Source: Phymatolithon calcareum (lineage: Eukaryota > Rhodophyta > Florideophyceae > Hapalidiales). From it: DNA of 64,000 bases. Both the position numbers and the translations under genes were made by a program. Each line of letters opens with the position of its first letter. The first letter of the stretch is position 1. This document shows, in pieces, positions 42,155 through 52,631 of the stretch. The notes under the pieces were generated by a model, which was given only the letters and a program-made list of their open reading frames with translations, did no database searches and had not been told where the DNA came from. The stretch lies in NCBI GenBank assembly GCA_977006965.1, contig OZ345360.1, positions 2,852,001-2,916,000 on the forward strand, in the 5' to 3' direction.

Positions 42155-44050
42155 ATGAGGAAACATAATCGTTCCACCGTGAAACCTGACATGTCGCGTA
42201 ACAACACACAAGTTGCAACCTCGTCCGCTAGCAATCCGCAACACAACCGTGAACGCAACTCACATCGACACTTCACAAGCCGTGGAAATCACTCCTCCTC
42301 CGCTGACCCTTCTCGTCTTCACCCACATCTCATCCATCCGCCATCCGCGGAGCCCGAACAGGAGAATAAGATTTCGGGCCCTCATTCACCGCCCGTTGAT
42401 CCTCTCCGCTCCCAGGCTGATAATCGCGGGCCACATTCACCACCGGGTGAGAGCAATCCTACCGCTCAACACTCATTACACCAAGAGCACATGCACCGCA
42501 TCTCACAGTCCAAACACCCTTCTCATCCTGCTCTGTCCTCTACTTCCCCATCCGGTAACCCTGCTCCTCTCACTTTCCAAGCCCCAAACCAAGATCACAC
42601 CCACCCCGAGCCCCATCCCGACCGTCTTGTCAACCCCACCTCGAACAAAGTGCCCATGCACCAGCCGTCTCACCAAGACCCTCTCCGCCGCCACTCGCAT
42701 TCATCACCAGGACAACCTGTTCGTCTCGCTCTCAATTCCCATCCCATCGGACATGAATCCCACTCCCCGTCCTCAAACCCATCTCATCTCGCCCATGGCA
42801 CACATCCGACGCACCGTATTTCCCAACAGCCGCCAATTTCGAATGCCGCCATCACACTCCACCCTTCACATGAGCATGCATTGCACCCAGAGTCACATTC
42901 CGCCTCCGCTGATGCAGCGCAGTTCACCATCACCCCACCCTCTGAGCCGGAGCGTCTCGGTCTTCCCCGTTCACCCGGCGGCGGACACAGCGGAAACACT
43001 TCTCCCGTGATGCAGTATTGCAGCGCTCCAAAGGTGCAATCAATTCCGAAACATCCTCCGACATCCAAACCTGCAGTGGACACCACTCATTTCGTCATGG
43101 TCACCTACACCAATCTGTCCATTTCCCCGCGTCTCCCACCCGTTTCACGTGACCTGCATCAACCATTGCATGCCGCTGCACTCGCCCTTCATTCAATGGC
43201 CTCTGTTCCTCACTTTCCTCGCCTGCCTCCCCCTTCTCGCATCACTGTGCCCGCTCGACAGCATCATGATCCGCGTGCATCCGTTGCGCATCTCGTGCAT
43301 CCGCGCGACTCTGCGTCCAATCTCGCACCTCCCCCGTCGGAAGTGCGGCCGATTCTGCCGTCCGTGTCGTCGGCCCCGGTCGCACAGGACGCCGTCCCCG
43401 TTGCGGGGGCGGGTGCACCGGCTGCTGGTGGAGCGGTGAGGGAATTTCGGTGTCATTTCGGAGAATGTACGAAGAGTTTTGATCGCAGGTATAACCTGAA
43501 GGTGCACTACCGTCGTCATACGAATGAAACGCCGTATCCTTGTAAGGTTACATCGTGCCCTCAGAAGTTCAAATGGCGTTCCTCGCTCGCGCATCACATG
43601 CGTACGCGTCATAAGGGTGTGACTATTACCCGTCCCCCATCATCGTCTTCGAACGGTCGCGGTGAAGGATCACCGCCTTCAGTTGCTGCGTCTTCCTCGA
43701 ATGGATCATCGCGCAGTGGTGGAAGCTCGCCGAATTCACCGCTTTCTGCTCCGGTGCGTCCGGGGAAGGTGCGCCGGGTGGGACTGACGTCGTTTGCGGC
43801 GGCCGTTGCGGCTGCCTCTCCTCGCGAGAGTCAGGGGAAAGGGAAACATTCAGGTCATGGTGCGTTCGTTGGAGGTGCTGCGACTACGGTTTGCGATTCG
43901 GATGAGGATCATGTTTCTACTCCGGAGTTTGAGCAGCGTCAGACAGCCAAGACGGCTGACTCTCCGCTCACTGACGAATCGCGGCCTGGTACTTCTTCTA
44001 AGCGTTCTCACGATCAGATGCGTGATGAGGCGCGTGTAGAATCGAGATAA
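42155..44050 (+). CDS. Two-finger C2H2 zinc-finger protein with long disordered N terminus
   Basis: ATG at 42155, preceded by an AACAACAAC run, gives 631 residues; 42191 is an alternative start. The first ~430 residues are low-complexity, rich in His, Ser, Pro and Asn (HSPSSNPSHLAHGTHPTHRI). Two TFIIIA-like fingers follow at about 433-488: C-H-F-G-E-C...H...H (CHFGECTKSFDRRYNLKVHY) and C-K-V-T-S-C...H...H (CKVTSCPQKFKWRSSLAHHM). A Ser/Gly-rich basic tail completes it. The role is probably sequence-specific DNA binding in transcription; targets are unknown. The His/Pro-rich part looks like a disordered activation or condensate region. Not assigned to a named gene. Confidence 0.8.
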   Translation: MRKHNRSTVKPDMSRNNTQVATSSASNPQHNRERNSHRHFTSRGNHSSSADPSRLHPHLIHPPSAEPEQENKISGPHSPPVDPLRSQADNRGPHSPPGESNPTAQHSLHQEHMHRISQSKHPSHPALSSTSPSGNPAPLTFQAPNQDHTHPEPHPDRLVNPTSNKVPMHQPSHQDPLRRHSHSSPGQPVRLALNSHPIGHESHSPSSNPSHLAHGTHPTHRISQQPPISNAAITLHPSHEHALHPESHSASADAAQFTITPPSEPERLGLPRSPGGGHSGNTSPVMQYCSAPKVQSIPKHPPTSKPAVDTTHFVMVTYTNLSISPRLPPVSRDLHQPLHAAALALHSMASVPHFPRLPPPSRITVPARQHHDPRASVAHLVHPRDSASNLAPPPSEVRPILPSVSSAPVAQDAVPVAGAGAPAAGGAVREFRCHFGECTKSFDRRYNLKVHYRRHTNETPYPCKVTSCPQKFKWRSSLAHHMRTRHKGVTITRPPSSSSNGRGEGSPPSVAASSSNGSSRSGGSSPNSPLSAPVRPGKVRRVGLTSFAAAVAAASPRESQGKGKHSGHGAFVGGAATTVCDSDEDHVSTPEFEQRQTAKTADSPLTDESRPGTSSKRSHDQMRDEARVESR

Positions 44051-45310
44051 TTTTCTTCCCCCTTTTGCTTTTCTGCTACTAATGACAGCGGTGTTTGCTT
44101 GTAACGATAGCTCTTTTCAATTCACATCGGAGCGTCACAAGCGTGAAAGTTGTGAAAATTCCGTCCGTTTGGGTAGCTGAATACCTCGGTGGGGTAGATA
44201 AGGGAAACGCGGTTTGAGGGGATGGTCGGTCGTTTCGGGCGTGCAGAGTTGTTTTCGACTGTGGGAGCGCTTGTGCACTTCATGCTTATTTCTTCGGCAT
44301 TTCTCTGAGTAGTCCATTTTTTCAATCCATCATTGTGTCCATGTTCACATGCGCTCACTTCAACATTCGTTCGCTGCTTGTGACATTTATCACCACTGAC
44401 TTGAATCCACAAAACATATGCAAGGTCTTGAGCATGAGGCATACAACCTGCACTTTGTACTGTGTCATTGTATGTTTTTAGATTTTATTCATATTGCTCA
44501 TGTTAGGATTGATTAGACATATGTGGACGGGTTCTTTCTTTAGTAAAGCATTTACTGCTCATCTGGTCATGAACAAGAAATTTCTTTTAGAAAAGAACAT
44601 ATTTCAACACAATGCCTTTGATCTAGCTTGGGAGTTTGCTAATATGTACTACGTCTCGTTGGATGTGCTACACGTCGATATTTAAGCAGAAAAGAAAGCG
44701 TTTTGGACCAAGCGTTCACTTGAGAGAAATATAGATCAAGCATTCTAGCGGACCAATTTTTTGCTTTCTAAGGCGAAAGGCACATACCAGGAGATGGTCG
44801 CAGCTCGCCCGCCCGATCCATTAGATGTTTTGTATACAATACTGTTATTACTTGGTAAGTAATAAGTGGAAGAAAATTCGACAGACTGCAATACACCAAG
44901 TCCAGAGGGCTAGCAAGACGAAAGTCGAATAGAGCAATGGATTTAAATGCCCACGAGCGGCATCGAAATTTGGAAACGCAATGCTTTCAGAACTAGATTC
45001 ACCTTTTGCGTTAAGTCGTAGCACGTTCCCTTTCTGCATATTGATATTCGCTGCACATATCGATGACAATGTTTTGCAAAAAATTCAGGATTTATTCAAC
45101 CGCTCTGTACATATGCCATAAGACAATATAGCCAATTAAAAAAAACATGTACACACACCACATCCAAAGCTTGCAGCCCTCTTTTGAGCAGCTTCATGAA
45201 ACCTTGTCCATATAATTCTTGTTGTTAACCATGATCTACAAACGGAGCAACCGCAAGTCTGCTATCAATTGCGCTGGAAAACAGTAGCATTCTGACATGC
45301 AAACCATTCT
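44051..45310. other. Intergenic region between the two zinc-finger genes
   Basis: A minus-strand frame at 44122-44442 and others are short and unsupported. No repeat stands out. Confidence 0.45.
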
Positions 45311-46684
45311 TTAACACTCATCTTTTCGCGGGTACACAGTGATCCCCTCTGATCCCTCAGCGTCATCACCAATTGCAATACTCATAATACTTCTGGCCGC
45401 ATCCTTATCCACCTTGTGTATACGAATGACATGCTGAGTGAGGCTACTCTTTCTTCCGAAAGACTTAACGCAATCCCCACATTTGTACTTGCGCTGCTGC
45501 ATATGGACGACAGAGACATGACGCGTACGATCCGATTTCTGTCCAAACGGTTTAGCACAATCAACATACTCGCAAACGAACGGCCTCTCGCCTCGATGCA
45601 CGGTGTCACGATGTTTCTTAAGCTTATTTCGTTCAGAGAATGTACTCGCACAACTTTCCTCATCACAGTAGTACGGACGAATCTTCTCGTGTACGCTCTT
45701 AAAATGCTTTGACAGATTACATTTCGCTGAGAATCGGGTCTTGCAGAGGGGATCATAGCAGTTGAAGAGTTTGGGTTTCGGATGATATTTGCGACGATGA
45801 TTCTTCAAATCACCTGCAGAGTGGAACGCCAGATTGCATAATAGACATGCAGGAGTGGTTCCAAGACTTGCAGTGGGACCGGATACCATGTGGTTGAAAC
45901 GCGACTGACGGCGGGGACGAGTAATTCCACGAGAGCGGACACTGCCGCGCCAAAGAGTACGGGAAGAGGACGGATAGGAAATTGATGGAGTAGTGTCGGA
46001 CACATCGGAGTGCATTGGCGGATTCTGTGCGATGGGAGTATAGAATGTGGGACCGGCATCATGCACTGAGATGACTTCTTCTGCTGATTCGAAGGGCCAG
46101 TCGCAGAGAGGATGACTGAGACTCGAAAGAGTTTCGACGGTAGTGGCAGCAACAGGTGGCTGGGAGACTTCGGAGGATTGGGAGATGTGATCGAATTCGA
46201 CAGAAACTAGAGTTGAGGGATCGAAATTCGGCGACACTTGAGAGACAGGGTCGAAGTTTGGTGAGACTTGGGAGGCAGAGTCGAAGTTCTGTGAGGGTAG
46301 TGGAGCAGGGTCAAAGTTCGGAGAAGCCTGAGACGAAGCATACGCGGTATTGAACTGATTTTCACTAATCCCAGTGACAGAGATGTCATGAAATGAGAAC
46401 GAGTCAGAATACGAAAATGTGTCCAAGTTTACAAGCCCACTTGTATCCTCAATGGAACCAGGAGATGTGACAGAAGATGCAAACGAATTCTCTGAAGCGA
46501 CACGCTTAATTTCAGCCGGGGAAATGTCGGACGGTGGCACGGGGTAATCTGATGCTCCAAGAGCTTGGAAAAAAGCTTCTTCCCCCAGACCAAAGAGCAC
46601 ATTCTCGCCCGGAAGTTTGATAGTACCCTCAGAAACTTCATCCTCGCAATCACTGAAGGCGAAGGGAAGCGTAGTGGAAGTCAT
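45311..46684 (-). CDS. Five-finger C2H2 zinc-finger protein (TFIIIA-like)
   Basis: ATG at 46684, 457 residues. The acidic, Ser-rich N-terminal half holds four imperfect copies of an SPNFDP-type motif (about 121-165). Five C2H2 fingers follow from about 280 to 423: CLLCNLAFHSAGDLKNHRRK, then fingers with C-x4-C spacing (CYDPLCKTRFSAKCNLSKHF, CDEESCASTFSERNKLKKHR, CEYVDCAKPFGQKSDRTRHV) and a last C-x2-C finger (CGDCVKSFGRKSSLTQHVIR). Linkers of the HxGERPF type support DNA binding by tandem fingers. Likely a transcription factor; the acidic repeats may activate. Tail-to-tail with the preceding zinc-finger gene. Single exon. Confidence 0.85.
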   Translation of the reverse strand: MTSTTLPFAFSDCEDEVSEGTIKLPGENVLFGLGEEAFFQALGASDYPVPPSDISPAEIKRVASENSFASSVTSPGSIEDTSGLVNLDTFSYSDSFSFHDISVTGISENQFNTAYASSQASPNFDPAPLPSQNFDSASQVSPNFDPVSQVSPNFDPSTLVSVEFDHISQSSEVSQPPVAATTVETLSSLSHPLCDWPFESAEEVISVHDAGPTFYTPIAQNPPMHSDVSDTTPSISYPSSSRTLWRGSVRSRGITRPRRQSRFNHMVSGPTASLGTTPACLLCNLAFHSAGDLKNHRRKYHPKPKLFNCYDPLCKTRFSAKCNLSKHFKSVHEKIRPYYCDEESCASTFSERNKLKKHRDTVHRGERPFVCEYVDCAKPFGQKSDRTRHVSVVHMQQRKYKCGDCVKSFGRKSSLTQHVIRIHKVDKDAARSIMSIAIGDDAEGSEGITVYPRKDEC

Positions 46685-49600
46685 CGTTGATCAATGGATC
46701 TCTGACCGGGCTGGGTAGACTGAAGGAGCACCCCCGGGAGTGGATTGCAACTTAAGTAGAAGATGGAAAGTTGGTTGGGTGTTAGTTGAGCAGTCGAAGT
46801 GGAGGCCATCACATATAGATGACGAAGGGTGGTTGGACACGAGTGCTCTCGCATAGAAGATGCGGATATTCAATGCGGAAGCCTATCGCGTGTCTCGAGC
46901 GCATGCAATGAATGTAACTTGAAGGCGTTGTGAGAAAAGAATTGAATTGTCGCAAGTGCTGTGCCCTGCATTTTGCAGCATTGTCACGGCTGTGCTGTGC
47001 GGGTTCCATCGCTGGCGAAGACAGGGGCAGTAAAACATAGAAGAAATGCATTAGCGGCGGAAGGTCGAGCAGGGGCAGATGGATCGGAGCATAAATTTGT
47101 GATTCATAACGCAGAGACGCCATCTGTGCTGCTCGCATGAGCAGATGCAGCGATGATGGGATCGGAGGATATTTTGTAAGTGTTGTGGCGTGACTTTCAT
47201 AACGGCACAACTCAATTTACAACACATACGTGCTATCTCATGATGTGACGCATTGCACCCACTGAAGATAAATTTGTTTTGATTTTTTGATACGTACACG
47301 AGCATTGCGAGGACTGTACGAATCGTCCGTGCAATATGATAGCCGATGCGGAACACACGGCGCACGCAAATGCAGTGAAATGAACTGGACATCTACAACC
47401 CAATAGGCACTGAGAAAAAAGTGAATGGAGGCGTAGCAGCCCTACCGGCTAATTCTGTTTTTTTGCGCGCATTTGCTGTGTCTGATCACATAAGCACTAG
47501 AATCTAAAATCTAGTAAAAATAGTTTCAAATACTACGCCCCAGAGCATGAGTCGGCGATGCATTTCTCCAGCGTCCACGGACAACTTGAGGATTGTTTAG
47601 CATGCTGGCGATGGCGCAGATGAGCGGGAACATATAGTTGAGGGCGAAGTAACGTGTGAATATACAGCTCCTGTTAGAGACCTGCGCTCACAGCACGTGC
47701 ACACCATTACAGACTGCTATCGCGTTCAACAGATCGGGCTCGATAAGGCAACGAGCGTCACCGACGACGAACAAAGTGCATTGGTGCTTCGGCCCAGAGC
47801 TTGAAACTCGACGTTTTCGCGCGGGCAATGAAGTCCGGCCGTTGAGTTTGAAGCATTACGGCCTCCTCAACTACGACCAAGAAAATCGGCGGTGGCGTAT
47901 TAAGTCTATTAGCGACAATAGGTTACTTGATAAAACTGGAGTAGGTTCATAGCTTTAAGATTTTTGTACAAAACATTTAGTTACTTTTTGCAACATGAGC
48001 TAACAAGTTCAACTCTGAGGCACAATTCCGCTGCTTAGTCTCAGCACCAAAGGTGCACTTGCTATACTATATGTCGCGAACCTCACAGAGGCGTCTCGAT
48101 TTTGGACGCAGCACGCAGGGCAAGCGAGGGTGAAGCGAGGAGACATAGCGTCGCTCTAAACCCGAACCTTAACCGGCCTCATGTTGTGGAATTGGGGAAT
48201 AGGACAAAGGGTGGAGTAAGGGCGGAATATGGGAATTAGGAAAAATGGAATTTAGTAGTTTCGTAAAACTGAAAGAATTGTGGAATACGGCCTTGGAATA
48301 GTATATCAACCTCTGCTACCGACTGAGGTGGACTTAGCCTGAAGGTGAGTATACCCGGAAACAAGAAATATGGTATTAATGGGCACATTGGGCAACGAAA
48401 ATTGGGGAAGCCATGAAAATTATGGAAAATGAAAATGTATCGGCTCTATTTGAAAGCCAGAAAAAACCAGAAAAAAACAATGACAGTACTTTCCTTAATA
48501 TGTCTTGGAATAACTTTGCTTTACCAGTTGCGAACATGACGCACACGGCGCATGGTTTTCAAATATGGAATTTGGTCCATGGGAAAAAAAGCTCTACTGG
48601 TGCAAGCTTGTAAGTTATTAACGCAGCTTTGGCCGGAGAACTAGAGCTTTATTCTCTTTCCACCATACATTCTCTTCCAATTTAGAAACGAGCATAGCCG
48701 TAGACATAAAAATATGTAGACAGTCCTTCAAGCACAAGATGCGTCAGCTAGACTGACGTCATTTTGACAGTCAGCTGTGCAAAGGAAAGGGCAATAAGCA
48801 TACAAGGGTGATATACTTACGCATCAGATTAGTTTAACAGCCTTAAAATTACAGCTTAAGTTTAATGTCACGGTCGATGTGTCATTCCATGGACGTACAA
48901 ATGGTCTCTGTGTGCCTTCACGCCCACTTTCGAGGCAGTCATTTTAGTGGAAGTCGAGGCCAGATATTGCTCTTTCATCTTCATATCTTCTTGAAGTGAA
49001 CGGCTCTTGTCTGAAAAACTTTTTATCATTTCAACTCACATGGCTCTCTCTCGCATATACATGCTGTCCATAGCTCCGCGGAAGATATAAAGAGGACCAC
49101 GCTCAGTTTTTTAAAGTACAAAACGGAAGTACGTGTCCGTGCATAGATATTATCTTTACGACTATTTATGCTAGCCGAGCTTTGGCGGAAAAGACGATAT
49201 TTTTCCAAGCAGGAAACCTGGTGCACGTGTCATAAAAGCGCCCTCGAGCCTTCAAGATGACCCCTTTATGCTACAATTTGGAGTTTGGAACCACAAAATT
49301 AAATGCCTGAGATCGACTCATGATGCGATCGAAAAATGGAGGACCGAGCAAACTCATGGTTTGTGAAGAGGACCACAATTACTAATAGATCAGTTAAAAC
49401 ACTGGTAGTCGCAAGAGACATGTTACTTGCTAACACAAATAGTTTCCCTCTGTTAGACCAATAGTCTTGTCGACAAATGGGATTGAATGTATCCGCTACT
49501 CTTGCCAAAACGCCTATCTAGACTGAGTGCGCATGAATGACAGGCAATTTTAATTCACTGTCGTCCGACAATCAGATGCGCTTTGAGGAGTGCAAGGTAA

Positions 49601-50460
49601 ACACGTATTGCTTATCTGTTACGTTTTGAAGTATTTGTGTACTGGCTGTCAAAAAGTTTCCTCTTAATGGCTCTGCTGAAAATGATTACGCGGTTCACAG
49701 GAGCAATTATTTAGGACATAGTAGCCAAGGAATGTATCATTTTCTTGTCGGAAAGCATCTTCGAGAGAAATTCGTAGTTGTGTCTTACGAAATCTACGGG
49801 AAAACGCCTACACGCGAGGGCGAACAATTTGTACACGTGAATTTTATTCGCATGATTCCCCATTATATCTTCCGCTCACATTGATCGAGAAAACGTAGAG
49901 CTCGTATATCCATAGAAACGGCGAAATTTTCTGTGATTGTGGTCATGACCAGAAGATTCACGACACTCCTTTGTGCGAGTCAGTGTGAGGCGCTCATCGC
50001 TGGTGACGTCACGATAGCGGTTAAAGGGTCGATATATAGTCCCTATCTATCCCCTATGGTGATCCCATATAGGCTAACAATGCGCACGGCTTGCCCTTCG
50101 CGACATTAACGCAGTCTCAACAATAGATACCACTCAATTCACATGGCTCCCCCTCTCTCCTCTATGACCCCAGAAAGTGGCGTTCAACGCTTTTAGTTAG
50201 CTGCAAGTACAGTGTTAAGACCAGCATGCCGGTGCATCCATTGTGAGCCCTGCTATGCACACTGTCGATGGGTGCACACCATGAGCGGGTCACTTTCGCG
50301 ATAAGTTGTTGTTAAATGTCACTTATTCTGCGATCATACTTGTCACGAATAGCTTCCTGGTGCGCCGTGTGCTGCAATGCCGAATGACGCAGCTAGGGTT
50401 ACTACTGTAAATCCAAGCACGATGGAATCATCACGAATAATTGCTTACATTGTAATGCAA
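46685..50460. other. 3.8-kb region without a supported gene
   Basis: Short frames (for example 47656-47952, 48413-48613, 49299-49508) have no motif or duplicated copy. I found no RNA gene or long repeat. The flanking region near 46685-46870 is probably the promoter of the zinc-finger gene. Confidence 0.5.
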
Positions 50461-50528
50461 AGAGATGACTGTAATGGACTTTTACAGTACGATCCGCATG
50501 CCCCACTCCCCATTTTTCTTATGCGCGC

Positions 50529-50560
50529 ACTGCGGACCGCATCATGATGCGGTCCGCAGT
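50529..50560. promoter_or_regulatory. 32-bp perfect palindrome upstream of membrane-protein gene
   Basis: ACTGCGGACCGCATCA is followed directly by its exact complement TGATGCGGTCCGCAGT. It ends 36 bp before the ATG at 50597, so it lies in the promoter or leader. It could be a dimer binding site or form a stem in the mRNA leader. Confidence 0.75.
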
Positions 50561-50596
50561 CGACTAAACACTACAGTATCCTTTCAGCCTTCAACC

Positions 50597-51280
50597 ATGG
50601 AGCGCGCACGGCTCGCAATGGAGAGCGTCAAATTAGGTTCATCTGGCGGCTCCTTCGATCTCGGTTCCTATGACACCGCCCCCTCTCCCTCCGTCGCCCG
50701 TCTAATCGGAGACACTCGCGCCCGCATGCGTTCCGTCGGCGTCGAAGCCGTGACCGGTGCCACGCGTACCCTGCACTGGATCTGGCATAGAGTGGGCTAC
50801 ACTACTTTTAGAATTCTGTCCACGCTTAACCTTCTCTTCGCGGTAATTGCCGGCGTCGCATCGCAAATTCTCGCCTACTACTACCGCGGGGCTCTAAACG
50901 TCGACCCTGCTCTGTGCGCCTTTTTCTACGCTCCGGCCTTGGGCGGAATGGCTGTACTACGCGAGTCGCTTCAGGCGAATGGATCCTCCGCATCCGGCGT
51001 CGCCCCCGCGCATTCGCGCGCCGTTCTTTCTGCATATGGCGCCATGCTCATCTCTGCGATACTGGCGTTTGCACAGCCGGTGGCTGTGCGGTGGATGCAC
51101 GGCATTTCCAGCACGTCCATGTGGATTTCCATCGGAGGGTCTATTTCATTCTTTTATGCGCTGCTTATCTCCGAGGTGCTCTTCGCGGCCGCTGTCAATC
51201 TTAAACAGGCACGGTATATGGATGACGAAGAGGATGAGGTGCGTGAGGACGTAGCGGACTATGGGACGATGGGAGTATGA
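50597..51280 (+). CDS. Unknown four-helix membrane protein
   Basis: I start at ATG 50597 (MERARLAMESVKLGSSGGSF, 227 residues); the frame upstream runs through the palindrome and is not family-like. After ~65 soluble Ser/Ala-rich residues come four hydrophobic segments: ILSTLNLLFAVIAGVASQIL, LCAFFYAPALGGMAVLRESL, AVLSAYGAMLISAILAFAQP and WISIGGSISFFYALLISEVL. An acidic cytosolic-type tail (MDDEEDEVREDVADYGTM) closes it. Not recognised. TAC(A/T)GTA motifs lie at 50403, 50483 and 50572. Confidence 0.72.
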   Translation: MERARLAMESVKLGSSGGSFDLGSYDTAPSPSVARLIGDTRARMRSVGVEAVTGATRTLHWIWHRVGYTTFRILSTLNLLFAVIAGVASQILAYYYRGALNVDPALCAFFYAPALGGMAVLRESLQANGSSASGVAPAHSRAVLSAYGAMLISAILAFAQPVAVRWMHGISSTSMWISIGGSISFFYALLISEVLFAAAVNLKQARYMDDEEDEVREDVADYGTMGV

Positions 51281-51588
51281 TGGAAGCACGAATGAATGAA
51301 TGTGTCCACGCGTACCATTTTAATTTATCGATTGAGAATGCAGCCTGTCCGCATGATGTTGGACTGTTCCGTTCTTTCTCGTTCCGCTGGCTGAAATCAC
51401 GCTAATCTTATGTCAAAATCCCCATTGTGCAACCCGAACAGGGGCTGACATATCTGCCTGTCGTGTGCCTTTTGTGCCTGTCTGCCCATCCACCCGCCGC
51501 ATCGCGTCCCTAGTCCATAAAATCCTCTGGTGAGAGCCTGTACAGCATCCATAAAATCCACATTTTCGTAAGTATTTTAGTCCCACGC

Positions 51589-52029
51589 TCACCTCCTTAT
51601 GCAGTCACGAAAATACGCATGTACGCACCTGTCCAGAAATCGCGGTTGAATACCGCTACCCGCGCAATTGAAGCACTTGATGGTTGTCTGTCCCTCGCAA
51701 TATTTGCAAGGCCCATCACGAGTGGGATCCTTATCCGCAAGCGGATCCTTACCAGTACCTTGACACACATTACAAACTACACGAGTTGCACCATTGCATT
51801 CCACACATTTCTGTGTGTTTTCCCGTGCTGCTCCGCGGTCGCCTTGTCGTTCAGTAAATGCCATGAGCCCAATTCCGCCGCCAACGCCTGCCAAGGCCGT
51901 TATTACTGCAAGAATTGTATTTTGCTCCAGCATTTTTGGACCGCATGTCGCACTCCGCCTTCTTCGTGGAGTACGTATTAACGGCGCCAGACCAACGAAC
52001 GCAGGCGTGAGCTCCATGTTGTGCTCCAT
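51589..52029 (-). CDS. Plastid DnaJ-type zinc-finger protein, LQY1-like
   Basis: ATG candidates are 52053, 52029 and 52017; 52029 is used here (146 residues). The N terminus is basic (IRTPRRRRSATC), like a plastid transit peptide. One membrane helix follows (TILAVITALAGVGGGIGLMA). The C-terminal half carries four Cys pairs of the DnaJ zinc-binding kind: CVECNG, CNVCQGTG, CKYCEG, CFNCAGSG. No J domain is present. This architecture matches LQY1-type thylakoid proteins that act as thiol/disulfide chaperones in photosystem II repair. The gene lies head-to-head with phytoene synthase, about 600 bp apart. Identity as a true LQY1 ortholog is inferred. Confidence 0.78.
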   Translation of the reverse strand: MEHNMELTPAFVGLAPLIRTPRRRRSATCGPKMLEQNTILAVITALAGVGGGIGLMAFTERQGDRGAARENTQKCVECNGATRVVCNVCQGTGKDPLADKDPTRDGPCKYCEGQTTIKCFNCAGSGIQPRFLDRCVHAYFRDCIRR

Positions 52030-52631
52030 CACTACAGTAGTCCTGAGCTGCATTAGATATCATAGTTGACATGTCAGATTCTTGTGCAGAAGTTGAATGA
52101 GATACGCGGAACAGTACACGTGGACAGCGGGAGGCTGTTTGGGCTGTAAGTGAGATTACTTGGCAAGATATGAGTGGATAAATGCGGCAGCTCAAACTGC
52201 TCTCGATCTCATTGCGGTGTGCCACAGCTGTGCAGGGTGATTCTGTTTTTCATCGTCATCACATGTTTGGATTTTTGGGGACAGGCTTGAATTTAAGAAT
52301 GCTAATCCACATCGAAGGTCACGATCTCCGCCTTTCCGAATATAGACTGCGGAGTCTCGCGCCTGCTGAAATTGACCATTTGCCGTCAAGGCGTCTGTGC
52401 ATTGTGCCTCATATCTTTGAGTGTCGCGTTCGATACTGTGCTGTACTGTACTGTCACATCAAGACTCCTCTTATTACGGCGACAAAATTTTGGCCCTTCT
52501 CAACTCATCCCATCCGGAAGCGCATTCCTCATCCACCCGCGCAACGCAACGCAACGCAACGCAACGCAACCCTTTTTCGACCGACCACCAACCATCAAGT
52601 CGTCATCCGTCTAACACACGACCCACCCACA
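52030..52631. promoter_or_regulatory. Shared divergent promoter region of LQY1-like and phytoene synthase genes
   Basis: About 600 bp separate the two starts. It holds TACAGTA at 52033, TACTGTA at 52444 and a GCAAC pentamer repeat at 52541-52570. Co-regulation of the two plastid genes is possible but only inferred. Confidence 0.5.
52541..52570 (+). repeat. (GCAAC)6 tandem repeat
   Basis: Six exact pentamers lie about 60 bp before the phytoene synthase ATG. Confidence 0.95.

Noticed and set aside
42213-43010. 265-codon plus-strand ORF
   Set aside because: Overlaps the disordered part of the C2H2 gene in another frame; low-complexity DNA keeps it open.
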